Shown here: in pieces, positions 61,081 through 64,000 of the stretch
Layout: each line of letters starts with the position of its first letter
Position numbering within the stretch: position 1 is the first letter of the stretch
Origin: Treponema sp. OMZ 798
GTDB taxonomy: Bacteria > Spirochaetota > Spirochaetia > Treponematales > Treponemataceae
Direction: 5' to 3'
Length of the DNA stretch: 64,000 bases
Assembly (NCBI RefSeq): GCF_024181385.1
Contig: NZ_CP051305.1
Span: 124,001-188,000 of the forward strand
Made by a program: the position numbers and the translations under genes
The notes under the pieces: generated by a model
Database searches by the model: none
Told to the model about the DNA's origin: nothing
What the model saw: the letters and a program-made list of their open reading frames with translations, nothing else

Positions 61081-61605
61081 TTAAGCCGATAAATTATCAT
61101 TTATGAGCTTATTTATCTCAATTTTACTATCAATTGCTCTAAGTATTTTGGTTAGTTTTTTCTGAATTTTATATTCAAAATCATGTATATCAAATTTGTT
61201 TATTGCAGATTTATCACCTCTAGGCATCTTAGTACCCTTAGAAGTTTTCATAACATAGTCAAAAAAACGATCGTTCGCTAAATTATAATAAATAAAATCA
61301 TAATAATAATTTTCTTTAGCTCGAAATACAAGAACATCATTGGAGCAAACTCCATCATGTGTTGCGAGCCATATTTTTTTAAAATACGGTCTAATATTTG
61401 ATACCAAAATATCATTGATTTTGTATTTATTAGTACTTTTAATATCAGGAATAGATTTTGATGGTATAATTCCGTTTTTATTCGGTAACATATTTTCTGT
61501 AGATATATAATTCAAATTTATGAGATGGTCATTTATAATTTTGTTAAGTGGAATTTTTTCAGTTATAATGTCGCATATATATTCTAGCGTTGTAATCTTA
61601 TTCAT
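61081..61605 (-). CDS. HsdS half-subunit, inverted cassette with one recognition domain
   Basis: A 174-residue protein with one target recognition domain ('ILVSNIRPYFKKIWLATHDG') followed by the conserved spacer 'AIDSKIEINKLINDNL', then a stop three codons after the 15-base recombination site (61090-61104). It has its own start and a TAGGAAAAT ribosome binding site, 6 bases after the recombinase gene. It is either a store of an alternative N-terminal half or a working half-HsdS that dimerises. Confidence 0.78.
   Translation of the reverse strand: MNKITTLEYICDIITEKIPLNKIINDHLINLNYISTENMLPNKNGIIPSKSIPDIKSTNKYKINDILVSNIRPYFKKIWLATHDGVCSNDVLVFRAKENYYYDFIYYNLANDRFFDYVMKTSKGTKMPRGDKSAINKFDIHDFEYKIQKKLTKILRAIDSKIEINKLINDNLSA
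61090..61104 (-). repeat. Recombination-site repeat (copy 2, inverted)
   Basis: ATAAATGATAATTTA on the minus strand, at the same place in the HsdS spacer as copies 1 and 3. Confidence 0.72.
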
Positions 61606-61611
61606 ATTTTC

Positions 61612-62595
61612 CTACCCTATGTATTTTCTATGTGCAATTTTTACATTGCTTTGTTTTACCATTGCGTATTGCAAGGTGGTATCTATACGTTTATGCCCTA
61701 AAAGCTGTTGGAGCTGCTCAATGGGCATTCCCTTATCTATTGCCATTGTTGCCAATGTCCTCCTGAATTTATGAGGATGAACCTTAGAGATACCAAGTTT
61801 TTTACCGATCCGCCTTAATCTTACTTCAATTCCTCCGATGTTCATTCGTTTGTGCGGAGACCTTAACGATACAAAAAGAGCCGGGTTATTGTCGGTTCTA
61901 TGTCGTAAATAATCTTTTAAATGTATCTTAGTTCTTGCATCAAAATATACTATTCTTTCTTTGTTTCCCTTTCCTAAAACGATGCATTCCCTTTCATTAA
62001 AATCTATATCATTCCGGTTAAGAAGAACCATTTCTCCAATCCTCATGCCTGTTGAAGCAAGCATGTCTATCATGGCTAGGTCGCGTTTTTCCATGCAGCT
62101 GTCTCTCATAAGCTCAAGAGCTTCATCGGAGTAGGTTTCTTTTATATTTGTTGCAGTTTTAACCTTATGGATTCTTCTTACAGGACTTTTTAAAATATAG
62201 TCTTCATCTTCAAGCCAAGAAAAAAAACTTGATAGAATACGTCTAATATTATCTATGGTTACCTTACCGGAATTGTTTTTGTATTGATAATCTGTTAAAT
62301 AAGAGCGTATGTCCTCAGTTTCAATTTCTTTTACATTTTTTTTCATATAATTAAGCATAGATTGAATTGTGGAGTAATAGTATTTTAAGGATTTTTCAGA
62401 ACAGCCCTCCACCCTCTTTGCAGACAAGAATAGATTTACAAAATCAATTTTTTCATCTTCCGAGTTTTCTTCTTTTTTATTTACTTCATAACTAAAAAGA
62501 ACATGCTGAATTACCGTTTGTAATTTTTCGATCTGAGCATTATTCAAATGAGGCAGCATTTTTTGAGTAATGTCATTAATAAGTCTTTGTTTCAT
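61612..62595 (-). CDS. Tyrosine recombinase, probable hsdS invertase
   Basis: A 327-residue XerC/D-like integrase. The N-terminal SAM-like core-binding domain covers about residues 50-145. The catalytic domain has Arg in 'ASTGMRIGEMVLLNR', the 'HPHKFRRTLATMA' box (HxxR), 'LQQLLGHKRIDTTLQYAMV' with His and the nucleophilic Tyr. It lies between inverted hsdS pieces, the arrangement of phase-variable type I systems. It probably acts at the ATAAATGATAATTTA sites. Confidence 0.9.
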   Translation of the reverse strand: MKQRLINDITQKMLPHLNNAQIEKLQTVIQHVLFSYEVNKKEENSEDEKIDFVNLFLSAKRVEGCSEKSLKYYYSTIQSMLNYMKKNVKEIETEDIRSYLTDYQYKNNSGKVTIDNIRRILSSFFSWLEDEDYILKSPVRRIHKVKTATNIKETYSDEALELMRDSCMEKRDLAMIDMLASTGMRIGEMVLLNRNDIDFNERECIVLGKGNKERIVYFDARTKIHLKDYLRHRTDNNPALFVSLRSPHKRMNIGGIEVRLRRIGKKLGISKVHPHKFRRTLATMAIDKGMPIEQLQQLLGHKRIDTTLQYAMVKQSNVKIAHRKYIG

Positions 62596-62653
62596 TCTTA
62601 TTTTCTCCTTAATTACTATGGTATCGGCATAATTTTAACTTAGCTCTTTTTAG

Positions 62654-63310
62654 ATAAATGATAATTTAGAGCAGCAAGCACAGGCCATTTTTACAAAAAA
62701 TTTTATAAATATTTCTCATATTCCTAATGACTGGAAAAAGAAAAGTTTATTGGATATAGCCGATTTTTTAAATGGTTTACCAATGCAAAATTATCGCCCT
62801 GTCGAGTCTGAAAAAGGGATTCCTGTTATGAAAATAAAAGAACTTAGACAAGGATTCTGTGATGCTAATAGCGAACAATGTTCACCAAGTATAAATTCAG
62901 AATATCTTATACAGGCAGGTGATGTTATTTTTTCATGGTCAGGAAGTTTAATAGTTGATTTTTGGTGTGGGTTAACTTGTGGACTAAATCAACATCTTTT
63001 TAAAGTTACTTCAAATAGATATGATAAATGGTTCTATTATTCTTGGATTAAATACCATCTTTATAGTTTTATCAATATAGCTGCAGATAAAGCTACTACA
63101 CTCGGTCATATTAAAAGAGAGGATTTAGCAAAAGCGGAAGTCATAGTTCCTAATCAAAAGGATTATATAAAATTTGCTAATTTATTGGAGCCAATATATA
63201 ATTTAATAATAGCAAACCGAATAAGCAATACCATGCTTACATCCCTTCGTGACACCCTTTTACCGAAACTCATGTCGGGAGAGATAGATGTTTCAAATAT
63301 AAAGGTATAG
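62654..63310 (+). pseudogene. Silent hsdS 3' cassette (second recognition domain, no start)
   Basis: An open frame with no start begins at the recombination repeat (62654-62693), reads INDNLEQQAQAIF and on into a recognition domain ('SLLDIADFLNGLPMQNYRPV') that differs from that of hsdS, and ends with the conserved 'LRDTLLPKLMSGEIDVSN'. The ATG at 62750 is internal and probably not used. Recombination at the repeat would attach it to an N-terminal half and express it. Confidence 0.8.
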
Positions 63311-63427
63311 GATGCATAACCGACAGCCATTTAAGAAAAAATAATTGATTGTCTCTTAAAGTTATTTTTTTATAATAATTCATTAGTATGCTTGATAAAA
63401 AGTATCAAATTTGATACAATATATTTA

Positions 63428-63787
63428 ATGAAAATGGATAAAATAGTTGTAGCCAAATTTTTTAAGACCGAAACGGGAAATGAACCTGTTCGTGATTTTC
63501 TAAAAGATTTAGCACCGGCTGATCGAAAAACAATAGGAGCGGATATAATGGCAATAGAAATGTCTTGGCCTCTTGGATATCCTGCTGTAAGGAAGCTTGA
63601 TTCAAATTTGTGGGAGGTGCGTTCGAATATTTCGGATAAAAGAATTAGCAGAGTGTTTTTTACGATAGAATACGGTAACATGATATTGCTTCATGCAATT
63701 ATAAAGAAAACTCAAAAAACTCCTCAAGAAGATATAGATTTGAGTAAAAAAAGAAGAAATTTAGTATTAGGAAGGCATTATGAATGA
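63428..63787 (+). CDS. RelE/HigB-family (phage Gp49-like) toxin
   Basis: About 119 residues from MKMDKIVVAKFFKT. Features of the Gp49-like mRNA interferase group are 'GNEPVRDFLKDLAPADRKT', 'KLDSNLWEVRSNISDKRISRVFF' and 'LLHAIIKKTQKTP'. It overlaps the antitoxin gene by 8 bases, in the toxin-first order typical of HigBA. Confidence 0.85.
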   Translation: MKMDKIVVAKFFKTETGNEPVRDFLKDLAPADRKTIGADIMAIEMSWPLGYPAVRKLDSNLWEVRSNISDKRISRVFFTIEYGNMILLHAIIKKTQKTPQEDIDLSKKRRNLVLGRHYE

Positions 63788-64000
63788 GAAGTACATAGGA
63801 AGGTCTTTTGATGATTTTCTTGAAGAAGAAAATATTGAAGTTGAAGTTAGAAATGAAGCTATAAAAAGATTAATTTCATATAATTTATTGAATGAAATGA
63901 AAGCTCAAAATATTAACAAAACAGAAATGGCAAAAAAAATGAACACATCACGAGCCGCATTAGATAGACTTCTTAATCCTAAAAATGATTCGGTTACCTT
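63780..64000 (+). CDS. HigA-type HTH antitoxin, 3' partial
   Basis: The visible 73 residues start MNEKYIGRSFDDFLEE and enter a helix-turn-helix ('INKTEMAKKMNTSRAALDRL') of the Xre/HigA class. The gene runs off the window. It overlaps the toxin and should repress the pair. Confidence 0.82.
   Translation, partial: MNEKYIGRSFDDFLEEENIEVEVRNEAIKRLISYNLLNEMKAQNINKTEMAKKMNTSRAALDRLLNPKNDSVT

Overview
The window is low-GC DNA that reads as the chromosome of an oral-type spirochaete, most likely Treponema denticola or a close relative. The grounds are a UGA-containing glycine reductase subunit (grdA) beside trxB and trxA, many spirochaete-style lipoproteins and signal-peptide proteins, and the overall gene style. 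No rRNA, tRNA or CRISPR array was seen.

Left part (1-21.8 kb), housekeeping and transport: an outer-membrane barrel protein cut by the window edge, mtnK and mnmA, an ABC exporter behind a structured leader, pdxK, a three-gene ABC-2 exporter, a small UGA-containing HesB/IscA-like selenoprotein on the minus strand, a lipoprotein, two SPFH/band-7 proteins, a D12-class adenine methylase, an MFS transporter fused to a HEAT-like tail, a nitroreductase, msrAB, a split ThrE-type exporter, then a NusG paralogue overlapping a CapD-type sugar-nucleotide dehydratase.

Centre (21.8-44.5 kb), the main discovery: a repeat-rich island between the CapD gene and a DegT-type sugar aminotransferase, with copies of one promoter-bearing repeat at both ends. 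It holds nine paralogous, membrane- or lipid-anchored S41-peptidase-like proteins. Seven of them follow a short gene for a double-glycine leader peptide with a Gly/Pro-rich or bacteriocin-like core. In the middle lies a complete export machine: a C39 peptidase-containing ABC transporter, an HlyD adaptor and a TolC-like channel. Each precursor has a near-identical promoter and most have the same 5'-UTR hairpin. Six of the seven pairs have a further hairpin, of unrelated sequence, between precursor and partner. Similar precursors sit beside similar S41 partners, so the unit of duplication is a promoter-precursor-hairpin-S41-terminator cassette. Three precursors are damaged (frameshift, 5' deletion, amber codon) while their partners stay intact. 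I infer a secreted-peptide system in which the S41-like protein is the cognate immunity, processing or receptor partner. A two-lobed aspartic-protease lipoprotein, a small lipoprotein and outer-membrane protein remnants are also embedded.

Right part (44.5-64 kb): the DegT aminotransferase runs into three molybdenum-hydroxylase (xanthine dehydrogenase type) genes; holA and four envelope proteins with FlgT/LPP20-like features lie on the minus strand; trxB, trxA and the selenoprotein gene grdA form a glycine reductase module. A type I restriction-modification locus follows: hsdM and hsdS, a DinJ/PIN toxin-antitoxin pair, an inverted hsdS half, a tyrosine recombinase and a silent hsdS 3' half, all sharing a short recombination-site-like sequence, so HsdS specificity probably switches by DNA inversion. 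The window ends inside a HigBA-type toxin-antitoxin pair.
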